A stretch of 64,000 bases of DNA from an archaeon (GCA_021819105.1 JAKASK010000001.1:4448-68447); one strand, 5' to 3'; positions 50,981 through 59,870 are shown, numbered from the stretch's first letter. Numbers and translations: made by a program. Notes: generated by a model from the sequence alone, not told the origin.

Positions 50981-52834
50981 TTGAAAGGGCAAAAAACCAC
51001 AGAATTGAAGCCCGGCCTCCGACGTGTCGCCGTAGCTGTTGCCATCGTGCTCTTCCTGGCGGGCGCGGTCCCCAGCGGCGCCCATGCCGCTTCGAACCCC
51101 TTCAGGTTCCTTTCGCTTAGAGCCCTGCCTCCCAGCCTCCCGACGAGCCCAGGCGGGGCGACGACCTACCCAGCGCTCATCGTCTCGATAACCGACGCCC
51201 AGGGAGACCCCACGGTCTCCCCGAACAACACCATCATCTACCTTTCTTCGTCCAACCCCTCCGTCCTGACGGCCGCCTCCAGCGTCGTAATCTCGGCGGG
51301 GGAACAGTATGCCGTCGCCAACGTCGCAACCACCAAGACCCCCGGAAACAGCACAATCACCGCCGTGACCCCGGGGTATGAGGCTGCCACGGTCAACTTC
51401 GCCACCTACGAGCCGAGGGGCTTCCCTACCCAGCTCCAGATCTACCCGATGCCCGACGCTTTCCCAACAGGGAAGGCCTACGGCTCCACGTTCACAGTCG
51501 TAGTGGAGGATGCGGCCGGGCTCCCGGCGAGGACAATCCAGGACTCCGCGATACAGGTGACGTCGTCGAACACCGGGGTCGTCTCCGTCGGATCCGCGAC
51601 CATCGCGGCCAACCAGACGGTGGGCTACGGGACCCTCAGGACCACCGGCGCACCAGGGGTCGTCTCCATAACAGCCTCGGCCCAGGGGCTCGTCAGCGCG
51701 ACCGCTTTCGTGACCGTGGTGGGCAGCGCCCAGGCCCCCCTTCATCTGCTGCTAAGCGCCCCGCCGACCCTCCCTGCAGACGGCGGTTCATACAACTCCG
51801 TGACAGTTTCACTGCTTGACAACGCTAGCCGGCCTGCCCCTGCGAAGTCGCCGGTCGCGGTGCTGCTGACTTCTTCGAGGCCCGACATCGCTTCGATTCA
51901 GCAGACCGTGTCCATTCCGGCCAACAGCTCCTTCGCGACCGTCACCCTCGACACCGGGTCAGCGTCGGGCTCTGCCTTCATCACGGCCTCTGCCGTCAAC
52001 TACACATCCGACACGGTTGTGCTGAACACGGTGGACATCCCCCCCACGAAGCTTGGCATGTACCTGTCCGACAGCGTGGGTCTGGTTAGTCCCGCCGCAG
52101 GGTCCCTGGACTTTGTGATCCAGCTCCAGGACGCCAAGGGGGTCCCGGCCGAAGCGAGGTCGCCGGCCAACATCATCGTCTCTTTCTCCAACACGTCCCT
52201 GCTGTCGTCCCCCATCGCGCTCACCATCTCCAGGGGGACCGACCTCGCCTACGGGAGCGTCCCGCTGCCACGGGGGACTGAAGGGACATTCACAGCAATC
52301 TCCAACGGCCTCTACTCCACCTCCGTGGCTTTCGAAGCCCAGCGGCTGTCGGTAGCATCGAGCATGGGGCCGTCCTCGTCCACCATCCACTCCAACCAGA
52401 CAGCGACCGTCTACTTCTCACTCCGGTTCCAGGGACGACCCGTGGCGGGCGCAGCGCTCACCTGGACCGCCACCGACGGCACCATAGTCTCCGGGTCGGC
52501 CGTCACTGACAGCAGCGGGTCCGCATCGGCGGTCTTCGCTCCGGCGGGCCTTGGCCCGGCACTGGTCTCGGTGACTGCAAGCTCTCCGGCGATCGGCAGC
52601 GTGAACTCTTCCACCCCCATACTCGTGATAGCGTACCCGCCGAAGGCCGCCCCGTCCTTGCTCACCCAGATACTGAGCCCGCTCTACCTTGGGGCCATAG
52701 GCGCCGCGGTGGCCGTCGTAATCGTGGCTCTGGTCTTGGTCAGGCGCAGGAGGAAGGAGACCGTAGAGGACGAGGACACCTTCAACATGGGCCCGGCCCC
52801 CGGCGAAGGGACCGCCTTCGACCTCAGGGCCTAG
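50981..52834 (+). CDS. Ig-like surface protein with membrane anchor, pilus locus 2
   Basis: A 617-residue paralogue of the protein at 30702, longer by about two domains. It has a signal peptide (VAVAVAIVLFLAGAVPSGAHA), several Ig-like (Big-type) repeats (LPADGGSYNSVTVSLLDNAS, LDFVIQLQDAKGVPAEARS), a final domain almost identical in pattern to the locus 1 protein (AIGSVNSSTPILVIAYPPK), a transmembrane helix and a basic-then-acidic tail. Many NxS/T sequons. It lies between the platform gene and the KaiC-like pair. TTG start at 50981. Confidence 0.8.
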   Translation: MKGQKTTELKPGLRRVAVAVAIVLFLAGAVPSGAHAASNPFRFLSLRALPPSLPTSPGGATTYPALIVSITDAQGDPTVSPNNTIIYLSSSNPSVLTAASSVVISAGEQYAVANVATTKTPGNSTITAVTPGYEAATVNFATYEPRGFPTQLQIYPMPDAFPTGKAYGSTFTVVVEDAAGLPARTIQDSAIQVTSSNTGVVSVGSATIAANQTVGYGTLRTTGAPGVVSITASAQGLVSATAFVTVVGSAQAPLHLLLSAPPTLPADGGSYNSVTVSLLDNASRPAPAKSPVAVLLTSSRPDIASIQQTVSIPANSSFATVTLDTGSASGSAFITASAVNYTSDTVVLNTVDIPPTKLGMYLSDSVGLVSPAAGSLDFVIQLQDAKGVPAEARSPANIIVSFSNTSLLSSPIALTISRGTDLAYGSVPLPRGTEGTFTAISNGLYSTSVAFEAQRLSVASSMGPSSSTIHSNQTATVYFSLRFQGRPVAGAALTWTATDGTIVSGSAVTDSSGSASAVFAPAGLGPALVSVTASSPAIGSVNSSTPILVIAYPPKAAPSLLTQILSPLYLGAIGAAVAVVIVALVLVRRRRKETVEDEDTFNMGPAPGEGTAFDLRA

Positions 52835-52836
52835 GG

Positions 52837-53523
52837 TCACCTCCCTATCGTGAACGGTATCCACTTCTGGGCCAGCGGGGTCCCCTGCATCCTGCTCGCC
52901 ATCATGAACCTCCCCTGGTCAGACACCCGCATCTTCACGGTCCCGTCGGTCGAGTACTCCACGGCTGCTATGGTCCTGGGCGCGTGGACCCCCTCCTCAA
53001 GGAGCAGCAGCCCGGTCACCCCCAGCTCCCTCAGCTTGAGCCTGAGGTAGTCCAGGAACCTCAGTGACTTGTCCACCCCCACGTACCTGACGAAGTCTGT
53101 GAACGAGTCCACCACCAGCCTCTCGTCCTTCTCCGGCGTGACCTTGCAGTCCTCGAACAGCTTCCCCAGGGTGAGCGAGACGTCGTTCAGGGACGTGAGC
53201 GGGGCCGAGTACTTCGACCTCTTCCCCCCCAGCCTCCACGAGTAACAATCCACCACCCGCAGGTGCTTTTCGATCCCGTCCGCCCAGTTGAACATCGACA
53301 TGGTCTCCACCGTGGACTGCTCTGCCTCCGAGGTCAACACCAGGAACGCGTCGTCCCCGTTCCCTGCGGCCAGCGCGCCGTGGAGGAACAGCTTCCCGAA
53401 GATGCTCTTCCCCGCCCCAGGGGGCCCGAGCACGAGGACCAGCGAACCCTTCGGTATCCCGCCGAGCAGGGCGGCGTCCAACTCCGGCACGCCCACCTTG
53501 AGCCTCTCCACAGCACCGGGCAC
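52837..53523 (-). CDS. KaiC-like ATPase A
   Basis: A 228-residue RecA-superfamily ATPase of the archaeal KaiC/GvpD-like group. Walker A is GPPGAGKS (residues 33-40), the Walker B-like strand is RLVVDSFTDFV, and the intro VGVPELDAALLGGIPKGSLV matches KaiC domains. It lacks a second KaiC domain and any sensor domain. It faces the KaiC-like gene at 53557, 33 bases away, with overlapping promoters. Confidence 0.85.
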   Translation of the reverse strand: MPGAVERLKVGVPELDAALLGGIPKGSLVLVLGPPGAGKSIFGKLFLHGALAAGNGDDAFLVLTSEAEQSTVETMSMFNWADGIEKHLRVVDCYSWRLGGKRSKYSAPLTSLNDVSLTLGKLFEDCKVTPEKDERLVVDSFTDFVRYVGVDKSLRFLDYLRLKLRELGVTGLLLLEEGVHAPRTIAAVEYSTDGTVKMRVSDQGRFMMASRMQGTPLAQKWIPFTIGR

Positions 53524-53532
53524 CCTCTGAAA

Positions 53533-53551
53533 CCCTTAAAGCGTTTAACCG
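53533..53551. promoter_or_regulatory. Overlapping divergent TATA boxes of the KaiC-like pair
   Basis: The plus strand reads CCTTAAAGC (53534-53542), about 28 bases before the TTG at 53566, and the minus strand reads GGTTAAACG (53543-53551), about 24 bases before the GTG at 53523. The two boxes are adjacent, so transcription complexes probably exclude each other. Confidence 0.5.
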
Positions 53552-53556
53552 GAAGA

Positions 53557-54297
53557 TTGCGCCGTTTGTACACCCGGGTCGGAGTCAAAGGGGTCGACTC
53601 CCTTCTCGACGACAAGGGCATCCCCGGGGGGCACACCGTACTGGTCCTTGGCGCCCCCGGCAGCGGCAAGACCACCTTCGGGCTGCAGTACCTCGTCGCC
53701 GGCGCAAAGGCGGGCGAAAACGGTGTTTACGTTTCCCTGGACGAAGACCCCGACAGGCTGCTGGAGAGCGCCGAGTCCCTCGGGCTGGGGGTGAAGCAGC
53801 AGGTCGCGGCGAAGAAGATAGCGGTCGTGGACGCGTCCCCGATCAGGCTCCTCCCCGCCAAGGTGAAGCTGGGGAGCACCGAGATCGGGAGGAAGGAGTT
53901 CGCGGTGGCCACCCTGATCGCGTCCATCACCGACGCCATCAAGAAGGTCGGGGCCCAGCGCGTCGTAATCGACCCCATCTCGACCCTCGTCGTGCACTAC
54001 TCTGACGACTACGAGCGGAGGATAGCGCTGCTGGACCTTATGGCCGCCACGGTCAAGAGCAGGTGCACCACCCTGTTGGTGGCAGAGATGAGCGACCCGT
54101 CCCTTCAGCGCAGGTACCAGTTCGAGGAGTTCATCGTCGACGGGGTCCTGGTGCTGACCCGCGTCCTGAGCGGCCAGAACTTCACAAGGGTCTTCAGCGT
54201 GGAGAAGATGCGGGGCATAGACAACGACAGCCAGCCGCACCCCTACAGGATCTCCGAGGGCGGGATAGAGGTCTTTCCGACAGAGCAGCTCTTCTAG
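53557..54297 (+). CDS. KaiC-like ATPase B
   Basis: A KaiC-like RecA-fold protein of 246 residues. Walker A is GAPGSGKTT, the DEDPD block follows the first sheet, Walker B is RVVIDPISTLV, and LVAEMSDP and GIEVFP close the domain. Both TTG 53557 and the in-frame TTG 53566 are possible starts; the TATA box spacing favours 53566. It overlaps the convergent wHTH gene by 4 bases. It could regulate the pilus motor of locus 2 like ArlH regulates ArlI. Confidence 0.85.
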   Translation: MRRLYTRVGVKGVDSLLDDKGIPGGHTVLVLGAPGSGKTTFGLQYLVAGAKAGENGVYVSLDEDPDRLLESAESLGLGVKQQVAAKKIAVVDASPIRLLPAKVKLGSTEIGRKEFAVATLIASITDAIKKVGAQRVVIDPISTLVVHYSDDYERRIALLDLMAATVKSRCTTLLVAEMSDPSLQRRYQFEEFIVDGVLVLTRVLSGQNFTRVFSVEKMRGIDNDSQPHPYRISEGGIEVFPTEQLF

Positions 54298-54683
54298 GCG
54301 AAGAGCCCTATCTCAGGCTTCGCAATCTTGGTCTCTGGGACCAGCGCCCTCGTCAGCATCGAGGTCAGCCCCTGGTAAGCCGCCAGGAACGCTGCCCCCT
54401 GCTTCGTGGCTATGTACGTCACCCTGTCCTCTTCGTCCACCACCGTGTCGACGAGGCTGGTGTCCATCAGCTGCGCCAGCAGATAGGTCGCCGTGACGGA
54501 GTTGACGTTCGCCTTGATCAGCACCGTGTTCTTGGTCGCCGGGGTGGAGCACGCGTTCAGGACGTCGGCCACCACGTCGAGCCGCCCCCGGTTCTTTGCT
54601 GGGGCTGCGAGCCTCCCCCTCAGGCTCTGCTGCGCCTGCTGCGCCTGCTGCGTCGGTTCCTCGGTCTGGTAGGCGGGGAGCAC
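54294..54683 (-). CDS. Winged-helix regulator
   Basis: A 129-residue protein: a Gln-rich N-terminal arm (EPTQQAQQAQQSLRGRL), then a winged helix (RLDVVADVLNACSTPATKNT, ANVNSVTATYLLAQLMDTSL, wing VTYIATKQGAAFLAAY). Of the ArnR1-like archaeal type. Convergent with KaiC-like ATPase B; probably a regulator of nearby genes but no target is visible. Confidence 0.65.
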   Translation of the reverse strand: MLPAYQTEEPTQQAQQAQQSLRGRLAAPAKNRGRLDVVADVLNACSTPATKNTVLIKANVNSVTATYLLAQLMDTSLVDTVVDEEDRVTYIATKQGAAFLAAYQGLTSMLTRALVPETKIAKPEIGLFA

Positions 54684-54797
54684 AGCGAGAGGGAGGGACC
54701 CCAGGGGATTAGAGCAGGAGTAACGCCGACCTGAGCATACACCCGGGGCCGTGCCTCATCGAATGGGACAACCGAGCCATGAGAGGGACCGGCTCAT

Positions 54798-54806
54798 CTT
54801 TATCTG
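54798..54806 (+). promoter_or_regulatory. TATA box of the TrmB-like gene
   Basis: CTTTATCTG, centred about 27 bases before the GTG at 54829. Confidence 0.45.
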
Positions 54807-54828
54807 TGTCTGATACACCCCAGGGGGC

Positions 54829-56031
54829 GTGGACGAGCGCCTGGTCGAGCTTCTCGGCGTTTACGGGCTCTCCGAAAGGGAAGCGCGGATATTCGTGTTC
54901 CTCACAAAGAACGGCTCCTGCGGCGCCGGCGACCTCGCAAAGGCCGTGGACATCAGGAGGATGGAGGCGTACAGGCTCCTAAAGCGCCTCCTCGACCGAA
55001 GGATAGTCATCTCCACGGCCGGGAAACCGATCAAGTACCAGGCGGAGAGCCTGGAGGAGGTCCTCTCCCTGCTGGCCGACGAGCAGAGGGGATACGTCAG
55101 GCGGATGGACGAAGCGAGGCCGGAGCTGGTCTCGCTCTGGAAGCAGCTCCCGAGGGCCCCCCAGGAGAGCTTCGAGCAGCGGTTCAGGATCATCCAGGGG
55201 AGGGAGCAGATCTACAACTCCATGTCGAAGATGGCCGAACAGGCGACGTCGACCCTGAGCGTCGCCCTCACCAAGAACGACGCCATCCAGGCGCACGTCC
55301 TAGGCTTGGGAGACAAGCTGGCGGAGGCGGCGGGGCGCGGGGTCAAGGTCCAGGTGATGGTCACCGTCGACTTCAGCACCCTTGAGGCCGCCGAGGCGAT
55401 GTCGCGGTCTGCCGAGGTCCGCCACTCCGACGACGCCCCCCGCAGCAGGCTCGTTGTCGCCGACGGCTCCCAGACCCTCGTGTCTCTGGTCCTCGACGAC
55501 ACCAAGGGGCTGAAGAACGACCGGGACATCGCCATCTGGACCGACAGCAGAGACTACGCCGAGACCATGGCGGGGCTCTACAGGTCGACCTTCGCCAGGG
55601 GAGAAGACGGGGCGGAGAGGGTCGCCGCCGTCAAGGCCGAGACGAAGTTCTCTGAAAAGACAGCCGGGCTCCTCGGAGTGGTGAAGACCGCCATGACGGA
55701 AGCAGGGTGGAGGTTCGAGGCTCCGGGGACCATCAGGGGCGGCTCGGGGGCAGACTTCCAGTTCTCCGCAGTGCTCCACGGCCCAGGCAAGCGGAAGGTG
55801 GGGGTCGACGTGGTGTTTGCCCCGAGGGGGGCTTCGGTGGCGGAGCGGGTCACGGCCGCCGCCCTGAAGAAGCTGGACCTGGGCGACGCGGGGATGGTCA
55901 TCATTGCCACCCCTGCCCCCGACGAGCAGTCGAAGGGGCTTGCGGGGCTCCTTGGCGTGACGGTGGTGGACGGGACCGACGCGGTGGACGCCGCCGCCGC
56001 GGTCAGGAACTCGGTTGCAGGCGCCGCCTGA
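54829..56031 (+). CDS. TrmB-family regulator with nuclease-like C-terminal domain
   Basis: A 400-residue regulator. The N-terminal winged helix (LLGVYGLSEREARIFVFL, GDLAKAVDIRRMEAYRLLKR) is TrmB-type. The central part (residues 120-255) resembles a PLD-like ligand fold (IYNSMSKMAEQATSTLSVAL). The last 120 residues (LLGVVKTAMTEAGWRFEAPG, VVFAPRGASVAERVTAA, DAGMVIIATPAPDEQS) look like a degenerate restriction-nuclease-type domain. TrmB proteins usually sense sugars or other metabolites; the C-terminal domain is an addition. GTG start, TATA box at 54798. The 3' end overlaps the opposite-strand gene by 29 bases. Confidence 0.78.
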   Translation: MDERLVELLGVYGLSEREARIFVFLTKNGSCGAGDLAKAVDIRRMEAYRLLKRLLDRRIVISTAGKPIKYQAESLEEVLSLLADEQRGYVRRMDEARPELVSLWKQLPRAPQESFEQRFRIIQGREQIYNSMSKMAEQATSTLSVALTKNDAIQAHVLGLGDKLAEAAGRGVKVQVMVTVDFSTLEAAEAMSRSAEVRHSDDAPRSRLVVADGSQTLVSLVLDDTKGLKNDRDIAIWTDSRDYAETMAGLYRSTFARGEDGAERVAAVKAETKFSEKTAGLLGVVKTAMTEAGWRFEAPGTIRGGSGADFQFSAVLHGPGKRKVGVDVVFAPRGASVAERVTAAALKKLDLGDAGMVIIATPAPDEQSKGLAGLLGVTVVDGTDAVDAAAAVRNSVAGAA

Positions 56032-56389
56032 CCTCGGTCTCCTCGGCGTAGCCCGTGGTTATCACGATGTAGTCCTTCAGGGCCTTCACTATGTTGTTCA
56101 CTGCCAGCATGTCGTTCTTCCTGAGCACCAGGAACGGGAGAGAGAACGAGATAGACACGGTGGTGACCGGGACAGACTCCTCGCCCACCAGGGACACTAT
56201 CACCTGCTTGTAGGCGGAGTCGAAGGACGTGGTGTAGATGTTCTTCCTAAGGGACCCCTTCTCGAAAACGAGTATCCAGCTCTGCTCCTTGGAGAGCCTG
56301 TATCCGAACCCTGAGAAGTGCTTGGTCACGAGCTCCTTGACCCTCCGCCTCTCGACGTCGAGGGTGAACGTCTCCGAGTGCTCTCCCAC
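56003..56389 (-). CDS. Conserved hypothetical protein
   Basis: A 128-residue soluble alpha/beta protein: a helix (RRRVKELVTKHFSGFGYRL), strands (SWILVFEKGS, KQVIVSLVGEESVPVTTVSI, SFSLPFLVLR) and a final helix. No family recognised. It is convergent with and overlaps the TrmB-like gene's end by 29 bases. Its start region is near an AT-rich patch at 56410-56440. Confidence 0.55.
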   Translation of the reverse strand: MGEHSETFTLDVERRRVKELVTKHFSGFGYRLSKEQSWILVFEKGSLRKNIYTTSFDSAYKQVIVSLVGEESVPVTTVSISFSLPFLVLRKNDMLAVNNIVKALKDYIVITTGYAEETEVRRRLQPSS

Positions 56390-56452
56390 GACTCCCCGGC
56401 GGGGTTGGTTCTTATGTAAACCCTATCCCCCCGCTGGACGCAAATTTCACAA

Positions 56453-56461
56453 AGTTAATAG
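56453..56461 (+). promoter_or_regulatory. Possible TATA box of the S2P gene
   Basis: AGTTAATAG lies about 50 bases before the TTG at 56507, allowing a leader of about 25 bases. Confidence 0.35.
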
Positions 56462-56506
56462 CCCAAGGATTTTGCGAGCCTCCTGCTTTTCTAGGAGCGA
56501 TGGGCT

Positions 56507-57310
56507 TTGCACTGTGAATTCTGCGGGAAGGACGAGTCCCTCCCCTTCGTATGCAACTACTGCGGCGGGGTCTTCTGCGGCGACCACAGGCTCCCCGAAG
56601 CGCACCAGTGCCGCGGCGACCTTACCCAGAAGCGGACCATAGTCGCCCCCCCTACCACCACCTTCACCTGGCAGACGCCGTCGACCGCGTCCCCCTACCC
56701 CACCACCCGCCAGGCCAAGGTCTTCTCGAGGGTGGAGGTCAGGGACATAGCGATCGCCTGGTTCGCGCTTGGGGTGGCGTTCACCATAAGCAGGTTCACC
56801 TACCTGGGCGGGGTCCCCCTCGACGCCTTCAACTTCAGCGTCTACCTCGGCATCGCCCTGATCACCGTCGGGCCCGGGTTCGTCTTCCACGAGCTGAGCC
56901 ACAAGTTCGTCGCCCAGCGCTACGGCTTCTGGGCGGAGTTCAGGATGTGGCCCATGGGGCTCGTCCTCGCGCTCGTGACGTCCCTCCTGGGGTTCATCTT
57001 CGCCGCCCCCGGGGCGACCTACATCTCCGGGGCGAACATCTCAAGCGAGGAGAACGGCAAGATATCCATAGCAGGGCCTGCGGTGAACGTCCTCATCGGC
57101 GCCCTCTTCTTCCCGCTCACGTTCTCGAACGACCCCCTGCTGTATGCCATCGGGGTGGTCGGCAGTTCGATCAATATCTTCCTCGCGCTGTTCAACCTCC
57201 TCCCCATCGGGCCCCTGGACGGGTCCAAGGTGTGGCGCTGGAGCAAGCCGATCTGGGCCATGGCCTTCATCCCCCTCGCTCTCGCCTTCTTCTACCTCTT
57301 CATCCCCTAG
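56507..57310 (+). CDS. AN1 zinc finger-site-2 protease (M50) fusion
   Basis: A 267-residue protein. Residues 2-35 are a full AN1 zinc finger (CEFCGKDESLPFVCNYC spacing, then C-x4-C-x2-H-x5-H-x-C). A linker leads to a polytopic site-2-type metalloprotease with HELSH (HExxH) in the second helix and NLLPIGPLDGSKV (the LDG motif) later. S2Ps cut transmembrane helices of regulators. The fused AN1 finger may bind substrates or nucleic acid. TTG start at 56507 just before the first finger cysteine. Confidence 0.85.
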   Translation: MHCEFCGKDESLPFVCNYCGGVFCGDHRLPEAHQCRGDLTQKRTIVAPPTTTFTWQTPSTASPYPTTRQAKVFSRVEVRDIAIAWFALGVAFTISRFTYLGGVPLDAFNFSVYLGIALITVGPGFVFHELSHKFVAQRYGFWAEFRMWPMGLVLALVTSLLGFIFAAPGATYISGANISSEENGKISIAGPAVNVLIGALFFPLTFSNDPLLYAIGVVGSSINIFLALFNLLPIGPLDGSKVWRWSKPIWAMAFIPLALAFFYLFIP

Positions 57311-57498
57311 CCGCTCCAGTGCCGGCCCACCGGAAGTAGGCCGAGGCGCCGCTGGGCGCCCCTGATACGCGCAGGCTCGATCGGGGCGGCCCTTCCTGAC
57401 CGGCTCCGTAGGCTTCAGCCCTAGCGCTCCCCGGCCCTGGCCTTCTCGCCGAGCGGCTTCAAACCCATGCCCCCGTCTTGGGCTGTGTCCCCGGGAAT

Positions 57499-57508
57499 CC
57501 TTTTACCC
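57499..57508 (+). promoter_or_regulatory. TATA box of the LLM-family gene
   Basis: TCCTTTTACC, centred about 26 bases before the ATG at 57529. Confidence 0.5.
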
Positions 57509-57528
57509 CCAGAGGACCAGTCCGCCTT

Positions 57529-58548
57529 ATGAGCCGGATAGACGCTTCCTTCGGCGTCGCCCTCCCCGCCTACGCTGGGGATGCGACGGGGACCCCGGGG
57601 GCTGAAGAGTACTGGGGGCTGTACGACATGACGCTCAACGACGAGGTGAGCTGGGACAGGGTGGCCGGGTTCGCGAAGTCGGCCGAGTCCCTCGGGTACG
57701 AGTCCCTCTGGTCCCCCGACCACTTCATGCTGGGGAAGGACGGGAACAGCCTGGAGGTCTGGACCACCCTCAGCGCCGTGTCCCAGATCACTAGGAAGGT
57801 CAAACTGGGGACCTGGGTCGCGTGCAACAATTACAGGAACCCGGCGCTGGTCGCGAAGATGGCTTCGTCTTTGGCGGTCATGTCGGCGAACAGGTTCGTC
57901 CTCGGCTACGGCGCCGGGTGGTACGAGCTGGAGTACAGGGCCCTGGGGTACGAGTTCCCGCCGCCCGGGCAGAGGGTGGACATGATGATCGAGGGGATAG
58001 AGGTCATACAGGGGCTGATGAAGGAGAAGAAGTTCTCCTACAAGGGGAAGTACTACACCGTCGACGGGATGGTGAACAACCCCAAGCCGACGGAGAAGGT
58101 CCCCCTGCTGATAGGTGGGTGGGGGAAGAGGGTCATAGGGGTGGCGGCGAAGTATGCCGACGAGTGGGACATCGGAGCGGAGCCAACATACGCAGAGTAC
58201 AAGCAGAAGGTCGACCTCATGAAAGAGGAGCTGCGCAAGAACGGCCGCCGGGACGACTCCATGATGAAGAGCGTCCACGTCCACGTGCTAATAGCGGAGG
58301 ACGAGGACGAGCTCAGGGAGAAGAAGGCCCGGGTCATGGCCGTGTTGAACGCGCTGGGGCCCAGCGTCGTCCAGCTCCCGTCAGCCGACTACAGGTTCGA
58401 CATCGACAAGGCAATCGTCGGGACCCCTGACCAGGTGAAGGAGAGACTGAAGGGATACGTGGACCTCGGGTGCCAGCGTTTCGAGCTCATGTTCATGGAC
58501 TACCCCAAATACAAGTCCATGGAGTTGTTCTCGTCGACAATCCTCTGA
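57529..58548 (+). CDS. F420-type luciferase-like (LLM) oxidoreductase
   Basis: A 339-residue TIM-barrel protein of the bacterial-luciferase/F420-dependent family. Motifs: WSPDHFMLG, LGTWVACNNYRNPALVAKM, LGYGAGWYELEY and VPLLIGGWGKRVIGVAAKYAD (the last with conserved Gly-Gly and Ala-Asp). These enzymes use F420H2 or FMNH2 to reduce or oxygenate organic substrates. It stands alone between the S2P gene and the catabolic cluster. The ATG at 57529 has a TATA box at leaderless spacing. Confidence 0.85.
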   Translation: MSRIDASFGVALPAYAGDATGTPGAEEYWGLYDMTLNDEVSWDRVAGFAKSAESLGYESLWSPDHFMLGKDGNSLEVWTTLSAVSQITRKVKLGTWVACNNYRNPALVAKMASSLAVMSANRFVLGYGAGWYELEYRALGYEFPPPGQRVDMMIEGIEVIQGLMKEKKFSYKGKYYTVDGMVNNPKPTEKVPLLIGGWGKRVIGVAAKYADEWDIGAEPTYAEYKQKVDLMKEELRKNGRRDDSMMKSVHVHVLIAEDEDELREKKARVMAVLNALGPSVVQLPSADYRFDIDKAIVGTPDQVKERLKGYVDLGCQRFELMFMDYPKYKSMELFSSTIL

Positions 58549-58584
58549 GCCCGGGTACTGCGCACCCTCTGCGCGCGGGAACTG

Positions 58585-59712
58585 TCACAGCCTGAGCGCG
58601 TACCTTTCTATGACCCTCTCGTCCGGGGTTATCCCCAGCCCCGGCTTGCTGGGCGGCAGGAACTCCCCGTGCTCGTGCCTGATCGCGTCGCCCGCCAGCC
58701 CGTCCCTGAACGGGTTCGGCCTGAGGTGGTATTCTATCATCGGGGAGTTCACGGCGAGGGCGGCGTGCAGGCTGGCGACGAACCCGACCCCCCCAGCCGA
58801 GTAGTGTGGTATCACCGGGAGCCCGTGGGCCCTGGCCAGGGTTCCGATCCTGAGCACCTCCGTTATCCCGCCGTTCCAGGCGGCGTCGTCCTGCACGATG
58901 TCCACGGCGTGCCGCTCGATGAAGTCCCTGAACTCGTAGAGGGTGTACGCTGTCTCGTAGCCCGCGATGGGGACGTCGAGCGTCCGGGCGAGCTCTGCGC
59001 TCAGCTCGGGGTGGTCGGTGGGGATCGGCTCTTCGAACCAGATGACCCCCAGCTTCTCGAGCTCCCTCCCCATCCTGAGCGCGGCGTTGAAGTCCAAGGT
59101 GTTATTGGCGTCGACCGCGATGTCGATCTTGTCCCCGAACGCGTCCTTGACGGCCTTTACCCTCCTGACGTCCTGGACCAGGGGGAGCGCGCCTATCTTC
59201 AGCTTCACCGTGTCGAAACCAGCTTGGCGATACCCCCTCGCTTCCTTGACCAGAGCCGGTATGTCCTTGTCCTCGCGATAGTAACCTCCTGTGATGTACC
59301 CCTTCACCCTCCTTTCGGCTCCTCCGAGGAGCTTGTAGATGGGGGCGCCGAGCTCCTTGCCGAGTATGTCCCAGAGGGCGATGTCGACCCCGCTCATGGC
59401 CGAGATGATCACCCCCCTTCGCCCGAGCCGGAATGTGGCTGCGTACATCTTGTCCCAGAGGCGTGTTACAGTGGACGCTTCCTCTCCTGAAACCAGTGGG
59501 CTGAGCACCTTCTCGACGGACGCTGCGACCGGCTCGAGCCCGCCATAGGAGACGCACTCCCCATAACCGACCTCCCCATTGGCCGTCTCCAACCTGACCA
59601 AGACGATCTCCATCGGGTGCTCCGCGCCTCCGACCATCGCCAGGGCGTCCCTCTCGTAGAACTCCTTCGTCGGCTGCTTGACCTTTATCGTCTCAACCTT
59701 GGAAATCTTCAT
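58585..59712 (-). CDS. Enolase-superfamily sugar-acid dehydratase 1 (MR/MLE type)
   Basis: A 375-residue enolase-superfamily enzyme. The capping domain is followed by a barrel with KLKIG (K-x-K acid/base), DANN, FEEPIP and GYE (three metal ligands), then VQDDAAWNGG and IPHYSAGG (the Asp-His dyad). These residues put it in the mandelate-racemase subgroup, which dehydrates sugar acids by abstracting the proton next to the carboxylate. Faces the cyclase-family gene at 59871 divergently. Confidence 0.85.
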   Translation of the reverse strand: MKISKVETIKVKQPTKEFYERDALAMVGGAEHPMEIVLVRLETANGEVGYGECVSYGGLEPVAASVEKVLSPLVSGEEASTVTRLWDKMYAATFRLGRRGVIISAMSGVDIALWDILGKELGAPIYKLLGGAERRVKGYITGGYYREDKDIPALVKEARGYRQAGFDTVKLKIGALPLVQDVRRVKAVKDAFGDKIDIAVDANNTLDFNAALRMGRELEKLGVIWFEEPIPTDHPELSAELARTLDVPIAGYETAYTLYEFRDFIERHAVDIVQDDAAWNGGITEVLRIGTLARAHGLPVIPHYSAGGVGFVASLHAALAVNSPMIEYHLRPNPFRDGLAGDAIRHEHGEFLPPSKPGLGITPDERVIERYALRL

Positions 59713-59735
59713 CGCGGCTGCGAAACCCGCGGGTG

Positions 59736-59744
59736 GTTAAAAGC
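59736..59744 (-). promoter_or_regulatory. TATA box of dehydratase 1
   Basis: On the minus strand GCTTTTAAC, centred about 28 bases before the ATG at 59712. Confidence 0.5.
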
Positions 59745-59870
59745 GATTCAAGGCCTGACCGTCTCGGGCCTGACGCCGCATCAACTTCTCCCGTGTTTTG
59801 TTTATCTAGTATGAGGGGGCCGGAGCAGTGACCAAAGACGGCGAAGGGAAAAGACGACCAACTGGGAAAC

